A DNA stretch of 64,000 nucleotides from VRUE01 sp963732225 (GTDB lineage Bacteria; Actinomycetota; Thermoleophilia; Solirubrobacterales; 70-9). The position numbers and the translations under genes are program-made. The notes under the pieces were generated by a model. It was not told where the DNA came from. It made no database searches and saw only the letters and a list, made by a program, of their open reading frames with translations. Of this stretch, positions 28,717 to 36,621 are shown piece by piece; positions within the stretch are counted from its first letter, which is position 1, and every line of letters starts with the position of its first letter. The stretch spans positions 1 to 64,000 of the forward strand of contig CAVSYR010000004.1 in NCBI GenBank assembly GCA_963732225.1, given 5' to 3'.

Positions 28717-29519
28717 CTAGCCCTTCGGCGTGCAGGCGCGGACGATCTGTGCCGGGCCGAGCTTGGTCGCCGTTGGCGAAGACCGCTTCGGCCTGGGCGA
28801 GGAACGTGCCGTTGGCGCATTTGGCCAGCAGGTAGCCGTGCTTTTGGCCCTTGTAGGTGAAGAGCTTCTTCGGGAAGGTGAGGCTGAAGGCCGTCACCGA
28901 GCCGGCGCCGCCGGCGATTTTCGGCACCGAGGCGACCGAGCGGGTCCCGTAGGGGCCCTTGTGCTCCTTGGTGATCTTCACCGTGGTCACGACCGCCGCG
29001 GTGACCGGGCTGGTCAGGAAGGCGTGGATGTAGAGCGTCGTCACGCCGCCCTTGGTGCCGCCGTTGAAGGCGATCAGCTTGCTGTGGATCGGAATCGGCT
29101 TCGATTCCGGGAACAGCGACTTCGATGTCGGTGGTGCCGGTGCCGAGGATCGCCGGCTTGCAGGCCTTTTCGGCCTCGCTCGCTGGTCGTCGCTTCGAGC
29201 TGGCCGACTTTGCAGGTCGGCACACCGCGGACGTCGATCGTGCCGTTCTTGTCGGTGTCGATCACGCACTTCCTTCAGCGCCGGCGGCTGCGTGCCGTCG
29301 GCGGTCGCGATCTTGCCCGAGACGTTGAGCGTGATCGGCACCATTTCGTTCTTCGGCAGCGCCTTCGGCGTGACGCCGCCGTTGAAGGTCAGGACCAGGT
29401 TGCCGGCCTTGACCGTGGTCGGCTTCTCGGCGGCGGCGAGCGCCGGCGCCCGCCAGGGCCATCACGGCGCAGAGCGCCAGGCTGATGCTCAACTTCTTCA
29501 AGATTTCCTCCCTTGTCAT
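28717..29519 (-). pseudogene. Exported protein of a repeated family, copy 2 (frame-broken)
   Basis: About 265 residues in joined frames: MTREEILKKLSISLALCAVM (signal), VKAGNLVLTFNGGVTPKALP, VPITLNVSGKIATADGTQPP, CVIDTDKNGTIDVRGVPTCK, SKLIAFNGGTKGGVTTLYIH, ITKEHKGPYGTRSVASVPKI, LFTYKGQKHGYLLAKCANGT, and an end QIVRACTPKG. The layout (AGN..., plain beta strands, HKG-Y/YGTR, KHGYL.C, final R-C/A-C) matches copy 1. At least four frame changes at 29430, 29270, 29180 and 28770. Confidence 0.6.
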
Positions 29520-29528
29520 GCGGTCGCC

Positions 29529-30234
29529 CTACGCGGCCGCTGCGATCGTTTTTGCTTCCTCTTCGCCCAGGTAGGGCGCGAGGATCAGGCGGATAAGTTC
29601 TTCGCGCAGCTCGGGCCCGAACTCGGTTTCGCCGGCGAGCAGCTTCGCCCCGATCACCGCCGCGGTGCCGCCGATCGCCGCCTGCTCGCGCAGCGTCAGC
29701 TCGGAGGAGTCCTGCTCGCTGCGAGCTGCTGCGCATCGCCGCCTCCAGCTCCCCCAGCGCGGCCCGGCCGCGGGCCGCGAGCTCCGGCTCGCCGCCCCGG
29801 CGGTCGAGATCCAGCAGCAGGTTGGCCTCCTCCGGCGCCGCGGCGGCGAAGCCCAGCACCGCAACCAGGGCGGCGGCGACGCCCTCACCCCAGCTCGGCT
29901 CGGCCTCATAGGCGCGGGCGATCAGCTCCCGCAGGCGGCCGATGGCGGCGCGCTGGGCGGCGAGCACGCAGTCGAGTTTGTTGTCGAAGAGTTCGTAGAA
30001 GGTCAGCCGCGAGACCCGGGCGCGGGCGGTGATGTCGGCGACCGAGATCGCGGAGTAGCCGCGCTCGTCGATCTCCAGCGCCGTCGCCCAGAGCAGGCGG
30101 GCGAGCTGGTTGGCGACGACGACCTCGCGCGGCAGTTTGTGCTGGCCCCGCGGAAGCGGCCTTTGCAGCTCGGCCGGGTCGAAGCCGGTGGCGGCCTCGC
30201 CGCTCACCATCGCGGTTCGGTCCCGGCGACGCAT
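29529..30234 (-). pseudogene. TetR-family regulator (frame-broken in ligand domain)
   Basis: About 235 residues. The DNA-binding part is intact: ARLLWATALEIDERGYSAIS, VADITARARVSRLTFYELFD, NKLDCVLAAQRAAIGRL. The ligand domain is broken near 29728 and resumes SELTLREQAAIGGTAAVIGA and ends PYLGEEEAKTIAAAA. It lies immediately upstream of, and in the same direction as, the exported-protein copy 2. A TetR regulator of that gene or of an outward gene is likely. Start could be 30234 or 30210. Confidence 0.75.
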
Positions 30235-30395
30235 CGAGACCCGAGGGAGCAGAGAGAGAGCCCCCCCGGGCCCGCGATCGCGTCTACAACCAAGCCGCTT
30301 ATGGGCGCCGGGAAAGCGCGAAGCGACCCATTTATGGCATGCCAGTTGCGAGCAAACGTGGATTGCGCCTCTCGCATCGTCTAAGCAGAACAGAT

Positions 30396-30406
30396 ATGTA
30401 CCGCAA
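30396..30406 (+). promoter_or_regulatory. ATGTACCGCAA box
   Basis: A member of a set of near-identical 11-bp boxes (see findings). It lies 160 bases upstream of the TetR-type start at 30234 and 70 bases from the 3' end of the neighbouring gene. Confidence 0.3.
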
Positions 30407-30473
30407 AGTCAAGAAAGTTCCCCGTTTTGTGCCTTTAGACGCGATGGAAAGAGAACGGCGACATACCGATAGC

Positions 30474-30998
30474 TCAGGCCTGCGTTGAGACCGAGGCGGC
30501 CCAGCGCCGTGAGCCGGCGAGGCCCGCGTAGGGCATCAGCGCCATGTAGACCAGCTCCGGGGCGATCTGCGGCAGCAGCGCGGCGCTGCCCGCGCGCAGG
30601 TGGCCGCGGATCACCGTCGCGATCGCCTTGACCACCCCGGCGTCGGTGGAGACCTCGGTGCGGGCGCTCGGGGTGACCTGCTCGAGCAGCTCGACGAAGT
30701 AGGCGATCACCTCGTCTTGGCGATCGCCCTCGCCCGCTCCGTCGCGCTGCGCCCGCACGGTCAGGGTCAGCGCCGCCTCGGGATCGGCGGCGGCGAACTC
30801 GAGTACGGCGACGATCCCGGCCGCGACCTTCGCCTCCCACTCGCTGGGGGTCGCGCAGGAGACGCGCACCGACTCCTGCAGGGCGGCGAAGCTGGGCAGG
30901 AACTTGGCCCGGCCGCGGCGCGCGTGGGCCGCCTCGGTGACGCCGCCCGAGCGGCGGATCCTGCCGCCGCCCGGCCCTATGCCGCCGCCTGCCTTCAT
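30474..30998 (-). CDS. TetR C-terminal-domain-like protein without helix-turn-helix
   Basis: 174 residues. FLPSFAALQESVRVSCATPS, EWEAKVAAGIVAVLEFAAAD, PEAALTLTVRAQRDGAGEGD, EVIAYFVELLEQVT and VVKAIATVIRGHLRAGSAAL, LPQIAPELVYMALMPYAGLA align in order with the ligand domain of the TetR-type protein 240 bases downstream. The first 30 residues are Gly/Arg-rich and contain no HTH. It could be a decayed regulator, or a partner that binds ligand or dimerises. Another possibility is that an HTH exon was lost by an upstream frame break; none is visible in the 250 bases above. Confidence 0.6.
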   Translation of the reverse strand: MKAGGGIGPGGGRIRRSGGVTEAAHARRGRAKFLPSFAALQESVRVSCATPSEWEAKVAAGIVAVLEFAAADPEAALTLTVRAQRDGAGEGDRQDEVIAYFVELLEQVTPSARTEVSTDAGVVKAIATVIRGHLRAGSAALLPQIAPELVYMALMPYAGLAGSRRWAASVSTQA

Positions 30999-31234
30999 CC
31001 GCCGCTCCCTTGCCTCCGTAAGGGTCCCCGCTGGCCGTCTGCCCGGCCGGCGGGGCGGCGCTCGCGCGCCGGACTATTGGAACGGATATATACCTCAGTT
31101 CTGGCTGCCTGTCGCGCGATAGCTAATTAAGCATACTGGCGTACCAGGGAACTGCAAGCGGTGATTTGGCTCTGGAGCTTAGAAACAGCGCTGTTTTCGA
31201 GCCTATATGTACATGAGCGGCTATTGATCCTGTA

Positions 31235-31245
31235 ACGTACCGCAA
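31235..31245 (+). promoter_or_regulatory. ACGTACCGCAA box
   Basis: Second member of the 11-bp set, 10 bases before the GTG of the exported-protein gene at 31255. Its left flank (gatcctgt) also matches the box at 43923. Confidence 0.35.
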
Positions 31246-31254
31246 CTATGACGG

Positions 31255-31821
31255 GTGAGCAAAGGACAGGTGGGGCGATTGTCGGTCTTCCTCGCCCTGG
31301 TGCTTGTCCTCGGCCTCGCCGCGACGGCCAGGGGCGCGGCCTGGACCCGGCTCGAGCGGGGGCGCTCGGGCGCCCACGCCTTCGTCGTCGAGGCGAGGCG
31401 CGGCGCCGACACCGGACTCTGCCTGCGGGTCTCGGTCCTCGATCGCCACGGGCCCTTCAGCTTCGATCGCAGCCGCTTTCGCAGCTGCGCGGCGCCGGGG
31501 GCCGAGCTGGGCGCCCGGAGGGCTCCCCTCTTTGCCGGCGGCGCCCAACTCGGCCGCGGCGCGGGCTCGGGGCTGAGCGTCTTCGCGGCGCTCTTCGCAC
31601 CGGGAGTGCGCAGCGCCTGGCTCGGGCTCGAGGCGGGCGGGGTCGCGGTCGCGGTGCGAGGCCTCGATCCTGGCGAGGCGGCGGCGCTCGGTCTGGGCCG
31701 AGCCGGGCTCGGCGTGGTCGTCGTCGAGGGTGGCGCGCTGCGCGACGCGGGCGATCAGCCACGGCGCCAGCGGCGTGGCGCTCTGGGACAGCGGCGGCGG
31801 GCTCGGTTGCGGGGAGTTTGA
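31255..31821 (+). CDS. Exported hypothetical protein
   Basis: 188 residues. A signal segment VFLALVLVLGLAATARGA is preceded by a few basic residues. The mature part is Gly/Ala/Arg-rich with beta-like repeats (AHAFVVEARRGADTGLCLRV; SVFAALFAPGVRSAWLGLEA; GGVAVAVRGLDPGEAAALGL) and one cysteine pair. The last 30 residues are Arg-rich and may be a frame-slipped end. The GTG at 31255 or the TTG at 31279 could be the start. Not assignable to a family. Confidence 0.5.
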   Translation: MSKGQVGRLSVFLALVLVLGLAATARGAAWTRLERGRSGAHAFVVEARRGADTGLCLRVSVLDRHGPFSFDRSRFRSCAAPGAELGARRAPLFAGGAQLGRGAGSGLSVFAALFAPGVRSAWLGLEAGGVAVAVRGLDPGEAAALGLGRAGLGVVVVEGGALRDAGDQPRRQRRGALGQRRRARLRGV

Positions 31822-31903
31822 GGCGGCACTGGCGCGATAGCCGCGTTGCGACCGTCGGCGGAGGGTCGGCATGGGACCTCGCTGCGCAGGCTTACTGGAA
31901 CCG

Positions 31904-32167
31904 CTAGCACTCGGGCAGGGCAAGCAGGTTGTTCTGCGTGGCGCCGTCGGATTCGGTGGTCAGGTAGGGGCTGCCTTCGTAATGGCCGATCGTCAGGTAG
32001 ACGGTGCCATCGGCGGTGGAGACGAAATATGAGCGGGGGTCGGCTTTGACGGCATCGATGCCTACCCGGTGGCTTACGCGCCAGCCGGGACCGCCGATGT
32101 GGTTGATCCGTTCGTGTGGGTCGTAGTGGTTGCCGCGCATGTTGATGCAGGTCACCTGCTGGGACAT
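31904..32167 (-). CDS. DUF3892 protein
   Basis: 87 residues: QVTCINMRGNHYDPHERINH, IGGPGWRVSHRVGIDAVKAD, FVSTADGTVYLTIGHYEG, PYLTTESDGATQNNLLALPE and C. This is the complete DUF3892 pattern, with the early CI...HDPHERI-like motif and the final LL.LPEC. The family has no proven function and often accompanies mobile or defence DNA. It follows the next gene by 60 bases in the same direction. Confidence 0.75.
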   Translation of the reverse strand: MSQQVTCINMRGNHYDPHERINHIGGPGWRVSHRVGIDAVKADPRSYFVSTADGTVYLTIGHYEGSPYLTTESDGATQNNLLALPEC

Positions 32168-32227
32168 GGCTGGGCCTCCCCGGGTAGTCGGTCCGCTCTT
32201 TGGCTTTCTCGCGGGCCCAAGCTTTGC

Positions 32228-32800
32228 TCAGTTCCGGATCACTCGGATCGAGTGGTGGCAGTTGGGGCCGCTGGGGACGGAGAAGATGCCGCGGTCGCCG
32301 GGCGGCGGGAAGTAGCGGGCGCGGTGGCCGTCGATCACGGCCTGGAGCGGGAACTGCTGGCCCTCCCAGGCGGAGCACTCGCTCCGCGGCTGGTAGGCGG
32401 GGTCGGCACGGTAGACCTCGCAGTGCGTCTCGCCGCGGGCCCCCAGGGCGGTGGCGAGGCCGCGGATGTAGGCGATGTTGAACTCACCGAAGCTGAGCTT
32501 GCGGATCGCGTCGGGCTTGTCGTAGTCGACCAGTTTTTCGCCACTCTTGGTGTTGCGTACCAGGTGGGTGTCCCAGTACTTGAGATTCGACAGCTGGGCT
32601 CGCAGCCACTCGTCGTCGCGCTCGGCGAGGGCCTCGCGCATCGCGTGGGGAAAGGCATCCCAGCCGGCGTCGGTGAGCTGCTTGCCGTAGCAGGTGCCGC
32701 GCGGCCAATTGGCCTCGAGCTCCGCCCACTCCTCGTCCCAGCGCCCGACGATCGCGGCGCGCACGTCGGGCTCGTCGAGGTGGTGGTAGGTGAGGCCCAT
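32228..32800 (-). CDS. Conserved hypothetical protein, 190 aa
   Basis: An intact protein of the soluble type. Conserved-looking stretches are WDEEWAELEANWPRGTCYGK, LTDAGWDAFPHAMREALAER, WLRAQLSNLKYWDTHLVRNT, LSFGEFNIAYIRGLATALGA and a Cys/His-rich end, PRSECSAWEGQQFPLQAVI and SVPSGPNCHHSIRV. The C...H..C..H..H.H spacing could bind a metal. I cannot name the family. It forms a two-gene operon with DUF3892. Confidence 0.65.
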   Translation of the reverse strand: MGLTYHHLDEPDVRAAIVGRWDEEWAELEANWPRGTCYGKQLTDAGWDAFPHAMREALAERDDEWLRAQLSNLKYWDTHLVRNTKSGEKLVDYDKPDAIRKLSFGEFNIAYIRGLATALGARGETHCEVYRADPAYQPRSECSAWEGQQFPLQAVIDGHRARYFPPPGDRGIFSVPSGPNCHHSIRVIRN

Positions 32801-33186
32801 CGTCAGGGTTGGTGTTCAGCGCTGCGCCGCGAGAGGTGTTGGTGAAGGGCTACGGCAGCCGCCTGCGGGGGACAGAAGGGTCGGAATGAAAGGAACTGCG
32901 TGGTCTCAGCCCAAGTCGCCGCGACTGACCACGATGCCGACTGGTGGGCGCCGTGCCGCAAGAGCGGGCGACTGTGAGAATTAGTACCACAATGGGTAGT
33001 TTAACGGAACTTTTTAGCCAATGTGGGGTGCCGGTGAAGAGTGGGACTCCTCCGGGAGGTCCTAAATTTAGAGGAGATTCCACGACTGGTCTCTGCAGAG
33101 AGAATGAGAACTTAGACGTTTCGTAAGCTCTCGGGCAGAATGGGTGACCGAGCGGAAGCTGGAGATGGGCCGCCGGCCTGGGGCGG
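32801..33186. other. Divergent promoter region of the liv operon
   Basis: Between the DUF3892 operon (left) and livH (right). It is AT-richer from 32970 to 33120 and includes ATTAGTACCACAAT (32980-32993), found again upstream of livK. A small frame here has no support. Confidence 0.5.
32980..32993 (+). promoter_or_regulatory. Candidate GntR operator upstream of livH
   Basis: ATTAGTACCACAAT; 12 of 14 bases match 39854-39867 upstream of livK. It is followed by GGGTAGTTTAA, which gives a weak inverted repeat (AGTACC/GGTAGT). Likely target of the local GntR/UTRA protein. Confidence 0.45.
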
Positions 33187-34071
33187 ATGACGGCGTTGGC
33201 GCAAAATTTGATCGACGCGCTCGCGCTGGGCAGCCTCTACGCGTTGATCGCGCTCGGCGTCGCGGTGATCTACACGGTGATGGGGCTGCTGAACTTCGCC
33301 CAGGGCGAGTTCATCATGGTGCCGGCCTACGCGCTCTATGTGTTGGCCGGCGTTCCTTTCGGCTTGGCGGTCGGCGGAGCGCTCGTGACGGGCGTCGGGT
33401 TGGCGGTCCTGGCCGAGCGGGTGGCCTTCCGGCCGGTGCGAGGCGCAGATCCCTCGGCCCAGCTGGTCACCTCGCTGGCGGTCGCGGCGATCCTTCAGAA
33501 CTTTGTCAGCGTCGCGGTCGACGCGCGGGCGCAATCGGTGGCGACACCGAGATTCCTCGGCGAATCGATCACGATCGGCGCCCTCACCGTGCCGAATCTA
33601 GAGTTGATCACGATCGGGCTGACGCTGCTGGTACTCGTCGGGCTCGGCTGGCTGCTCTACAAAACCGAGATCGGGCTGGCGATGCGAGCGGCGGCAGAGA
33701 ACTTCGAGATGGCGCGGCTACTCGGGGTTCGGGCAGATCGGGTCATCGCGGTCTCGTTCGCGATCAGCGGCGCGCTCGCTGCGCTGGTCGCCCTGCTCTT
33801 GGTCGCGCAGACCGGCCAGATCTCACCAACGATGGGACTGACTCCGATCCTGGTCGGTTTCGTCGCGGTCGTGATCGGCGGCTTCGGGCGGATTTTCGGA
33901 GCTGTTCTCGGCGGCCTCGTGCTCGGAGCACTCTCGGCGCTGCTCGGGGCCTATCTGCCGGAGGGGCTGGTCCCGTTTCGCGATGCGATCGTCTTCAGCT
34001 TTCCGGTGGTGATTCTGATCGTGCGACCCAACGGCCTGCTCGGCGGCGAGCTTGGCAAGGTGCGGGTGTGA
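33187..34071 (+). CDS. Branched-chain-type ABC transporter permease, LivH-like
   Basis: 294 residues, about eight membrane spans: LIDALALGSLYALIALGVAV, YTVMGLLNFAQGEFIMVPAY (the LivH NFAxGEF motif), GLTLLVLVGLGWLLYKTEIG, LAMRAAAENFEMARLLGVRA (coupling-helix region that contacts the ATPase), LVGFVAVVIGGFGRIFGAVL. It is the first gene of the operon livH-livMG-livF-oxygenase. The importer is of the hydrophobic amino-acid family, which also imports aromatic and amide compounds. Confidence 0.85.
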   Translation: MTALAQNLIDALALGSLYALIALGVAVIYTVMGLLNFAQGEFIMVPAYALYVLAGVPFGLAVGGALVTGVGLAVLAERVAFRPVRGADPSAQLVTSLAVAAILQNFVSVAVDARAQSVATPRFLGESITIGALTVPNLELITIGLTLLVLVGLGWLLYKTEIGLAMRAAAENFEMARLLGVRADRVIAVSFAISGALAALVALLLVAQTGQISPTMGLTPILVGFVAVVIGGFGRIFGAVLGGLVLGALSALLGAYLPEGLVPFRDAIVFSFPVVILIVRPNGLLGGELGKVRV

Positions 34072-35900
34072 GGGGCGTGCGGTTCCGCTCGCGGAAATCC
34101 ACCGGACTCTCGCTGCTGGCGCCGCTCGCGCTGGTGGCACTGGTTGTGGCGGTCGGCGTCGGTGGCACGCCGTCATTTCAGGGCACGGTGACGCTGATCC
34201 TCTGCAACCTGATCGTCGTCCTCGGCCTGCAGGTCTTCATCGGCAACAGCGGCGTCTACTCCTTCGGCCAGCTCGCCTTCACCGCCGTCGGGGCCTACCT
34301 GGCGGCGCTGCTCACTCTGCCGGCGGCGATCACCCTGCTGCAGACTCCTGGGTTGCCGTCGCTGCTCGCCGACGCCGATCCGGGCGCCATGGTGGCGACC
34401 CTGATCGCGGCCGGAGCCTGCGGGGTGCTCGCGATGATCGTCGGCCTGCCGCTGATGCGAACCTCGACGCTGGCGATCCCGATCTCGACCTTCGCCTTTC
34501 TGATCGTCGCCTACAACGTCCTCGCCAACTGGGAAGCAATGACCGGCGGCAGTGGCGGGCTGGTCAGCATTCCGACCACGACAAGCGTCTCGTCGGCAGG
34601 TATCTGGGCCGGCGTAGCGGTGATCGTCAGCCTCGCCTTCAAGTGGTCTGCGAGCGGTTACCGGCTACAGGCAACGCGGGAGGACGAGATCGCCGCCCGC
34701 TCGCTCGGGATTGGGGTGATGCGCGAGCGAATGCTCGCCTTCACGCTGAGTGGCGCCCTGTGTGGGGTCGGTGGCGCTCTGGCCGTCCACCAATCGGGTG
34801 TGCTCAGTCCGGGAACCTTCTACTTCGGTGCGACGGTGACGACGGTGACGATGCTTGTCGTCGGCGGGACTCGCAGCGTCTTCGGCGCGGTCGTCGGAGC
34901 TCTCGCGATTGCCAGCGTCAACGAGGTGCTGCGCGGCCTCGAGGACGGGGCCAACGTCCTCGGACTGGTCTCGATCGGCGAAGCGCCGGGTCTTGCCGCA
35001 ATCGGTCTCGGCCTGATCCTCCTGGTCACGATGATCGCGATGCCCAACGGGCTCACCGGCGGCCGCGAGGCGGGTGAGCTGAGTGCGATAGGGCGGCGGC
35101 AGGGTGCGCTGGGGCTGCGGGTTTCGCAGCGAAGCGGAGTCACTGAGAGGCCGGTGGACAGCGGGCAGGCGCTCCGTGCCGGGGGTATCTCGCTCTCCTT
35201 CGCTGGTCTGCACGTTCTGCGAGAGGTCGACCTGGAGCTGAGCCGAGGCGAGGTATTGGGGTTGATCGGGCCAAACGGCGCCGGTAAGACGACCCTGGTC
35301 AACGTGCTCAGCGGCTTTCAGCGCCCCGACGCCGGAACGGTGTGGCTCGATGGCGTCGAGGTCAGCCGCCACTCGCCCTCTCGACTGGCCCACGCCGGGC
35401 TGGCTCGCAGCTTCCAATCGACACTGTCTTTCTCGCAGATGAACGGCCTCGAGAGCGTGGCTGTCGGAGCATTGGGGATCGGTGCCGGCCGCCGCCGAGC
35501 AGCGGCGATCGCCGCGGAGGTCCTCGAGCGGCTGGGTCTTGTCGAGCTGGCCCAGCGGCAGACGGGCTCGCTGCCCCCTCGCGAGCAGCGACTCCTCGGC
35601 ATCGGCCGCGCCCTCGCCACCGGGCCGCGCTATCTCCTTCTCGACGAGCCGGCCGCCGGCCTCAACGAGGTCGAGCGCGAGAACTTGGTCGCGCTGCTGC
35701 GTGCCGTCCTCGCCGATTTCGGCTGTGGGATGCTGCTGATCGAGCACGATATGAACGTGGTCGCCGACCTCTGCCCGCGGGTTCAAGTGCTCGACGATGG
35801 CAGGACGGTGGCGGTGGGGACTGCCGCGGAAGTGCAGGGCGATCCGGCCGTGATCGAGTCTTATCTCGGTGCCTCCTATGCCGGGATCACCCGTGCTTGA
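34068..35900 (+). CDS. Fused LivM permease-LivG ATPase
   Basis: 610 residues. The GTG at 34068 overlaps the livH stop by four bases. Residues 1-310 are a LivM-type permease (VTLILCNLIVVLGLQVFIGN, SGVYSFGQLAFTAVGAYLAA, the coupling segment REDEIAARSLGIGVMRERML). After a linker (about 315-360) comes the ATPase: ISLSFAGLHVLREVDLELSR, Walker A GPNGAGKT, Q-loop SFQSTLSF, Walker B YLLLDEPAAGLN, H-loop LLIEHDMNVV. The signature reads LPPREQRLLGIGRAL, where LivG proteins normally have LPYGxQR, so the Gly is missing. M-G fusions are known in this family; here a single protein carries both. Confidence 0.85.
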   Translation: MRGVRFRSRKSTGLSLLAPLALVALVVAVGVGGTPSFQGTVTLILCNLIVVLGLQVFIGNSGVYSFGQLAFTAVGAYLAALLTLPAAITLLQTPGLPSLLADADPGAMVATLIAAGACGVLAMIVGLPLMRTSTLAIPISTFAFLIVAYNVLANWEAMTGGSGGLVSIPTTTSVSSAGIWAGVAVIVSLAFKWSASGYRLQATREDEIAARSLGIGVMRERMLAFTLSGALCGVGGALAVHQSGVLSPGTFYFGATVTTVTMLVVGGTRSVFGAVVGALAIASVNEVLRGLEDGANVLGLVSIGEAPGLAAIGLGLILLVTMIAMPNGLTGGREAGELSAIGRRQGALGLRVSQRSGVTERPVDSGQALRAGGISLSFAGLHVLREVDLELSRGEVLGLIGPNGAGKTTLVNVLSGFQRPDAGTVWLDGVEVSRHSPSRLAHAGLARSFQSTLSFSQMNGLESVAVGALGIGAGRRRAAAIAAEVLERLGLVELAQRQTGSLPPREQRLLGIGRALATGPRYLLLDEPAAGLNEVERENLVALLRAVLADFGCGMLLIEHDMNVVADLCPRVQVLDDGRTVAVGTAAEVQGDPAVIESYLGASYAGITRA

Positions 35901-36594
35901 GTTGCGTGGGCTGCGAGTCGCCTATGGCGGGGCCGAGGTCGTCGCCGGCGTCGATCTCGGCGTCGGCAAGGGAGAGGTGCTCGGCATGATCGGTCCCAAC
36001 GGCGCCGGCAAGAGCTCGATCCTGCGGGCGATCTTCGGTCTGCTGCGACCAAGCGGCGGCGTGGTGCGCTTCGAGGAGCACGAGCTGGCCGGCAGACCTC
36101 CCGAGTGGATCGCGCGCCTCGGACTTGCACTGGTCCCCGAGGGGCGGCAGGTCTTTAAGTCACTGACCGTTGCAGAGAATCTGGGCCTCGGCAGGGCGGG
36201 CGGCGAGGCTGGGGTCGAGCGCCGCGAGCGTACATTGGAGCGTTTCCCGATCCTCCGCGAGCGCGGCGGGCAGCGCGCCGATCGCCTCTCTGGCGGCGAG
36301 CAGCAGCAGCTGGCGATCGCCCGTGCTCTGGTCGGCGCCCCGAAGCTGCTGGTCCTCGACGAGCCCTCGCTCGGCTTGGCGCCGAAGACGATCGACATCC
36401 TCTATGAGCTGCTCGCCGAACTGCGCCAGGAGGGAATGACGATGCTGCTGGTTGAGCAAAACGCCTCCAGAACGATCGAGTTCTGCGACCGCACCCTGGT
36501 GCTGGCCGGTGGCCGGATCCGCGCCCAGGGGTCCCGGGAGGAGCTGCGCGGAGATCCCGACCTGCTGCACGCCTACCTGGGCCGGCAGCCTTGA
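35878..36594 (+). CDS. ABC transporter ATPase, LivF-like
   Basis: 238 residues: LELRGLRVAYGGAEVVAGVD, Walker A GPNGAGKS, LVPEGRQVFKSLTVAENLGL (LivF signature), RLSGGEQQQLAIARALVGAP, Walker B LLVLDEPSLGLAPKTIDILY, H-loop LLVEQNASRTIEFCDRTLVL. It starts inside the livMG 3' end (overlap of 23 bases). It pairs with the ATPase half of the fusion to form the nucleotide-binding dimer. Confidence 0.85.
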   Translation: MPGSPVLELRGLRVAYGGAEVVAGVDLGVGKGEVLGMIGPNGAGKSSILRAIFGLLRPSGGVVRFEEHELAGRPPEWIARLGLALVPEGRQVFKSLTVAENLGLGRAGGEAGVERRERTLERFPILRERGGQRADRLSGGEQQQLAIARALVGAPKLLVLDEPSLGLAPKTIDILYELLAELRQEGMTMLLVEQNASRTIEFCDRTLVLAGGRIRAQGSREELRGDPDLLHAYLGRQP

Positions 36595-36621
36595 TCTTGT
36601 GACGAAAGGAAGGAGATGACG

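Noticed and set aside
30421..30480. A short frame beginning at the ATGTACCGCAA box (30396)
   Set aside because: A 30-codon frame exists but has no ribosome-binding site and the box itself recurs in non-coding DNA.
33144..34067. An upstream in-frame extension of the LivM-LivG gene
   Set aside because: The 300-residue extension overlaps livH in another frame and is Arg-rich; the GTG at 34068 with a four-base overlap is the proper start.
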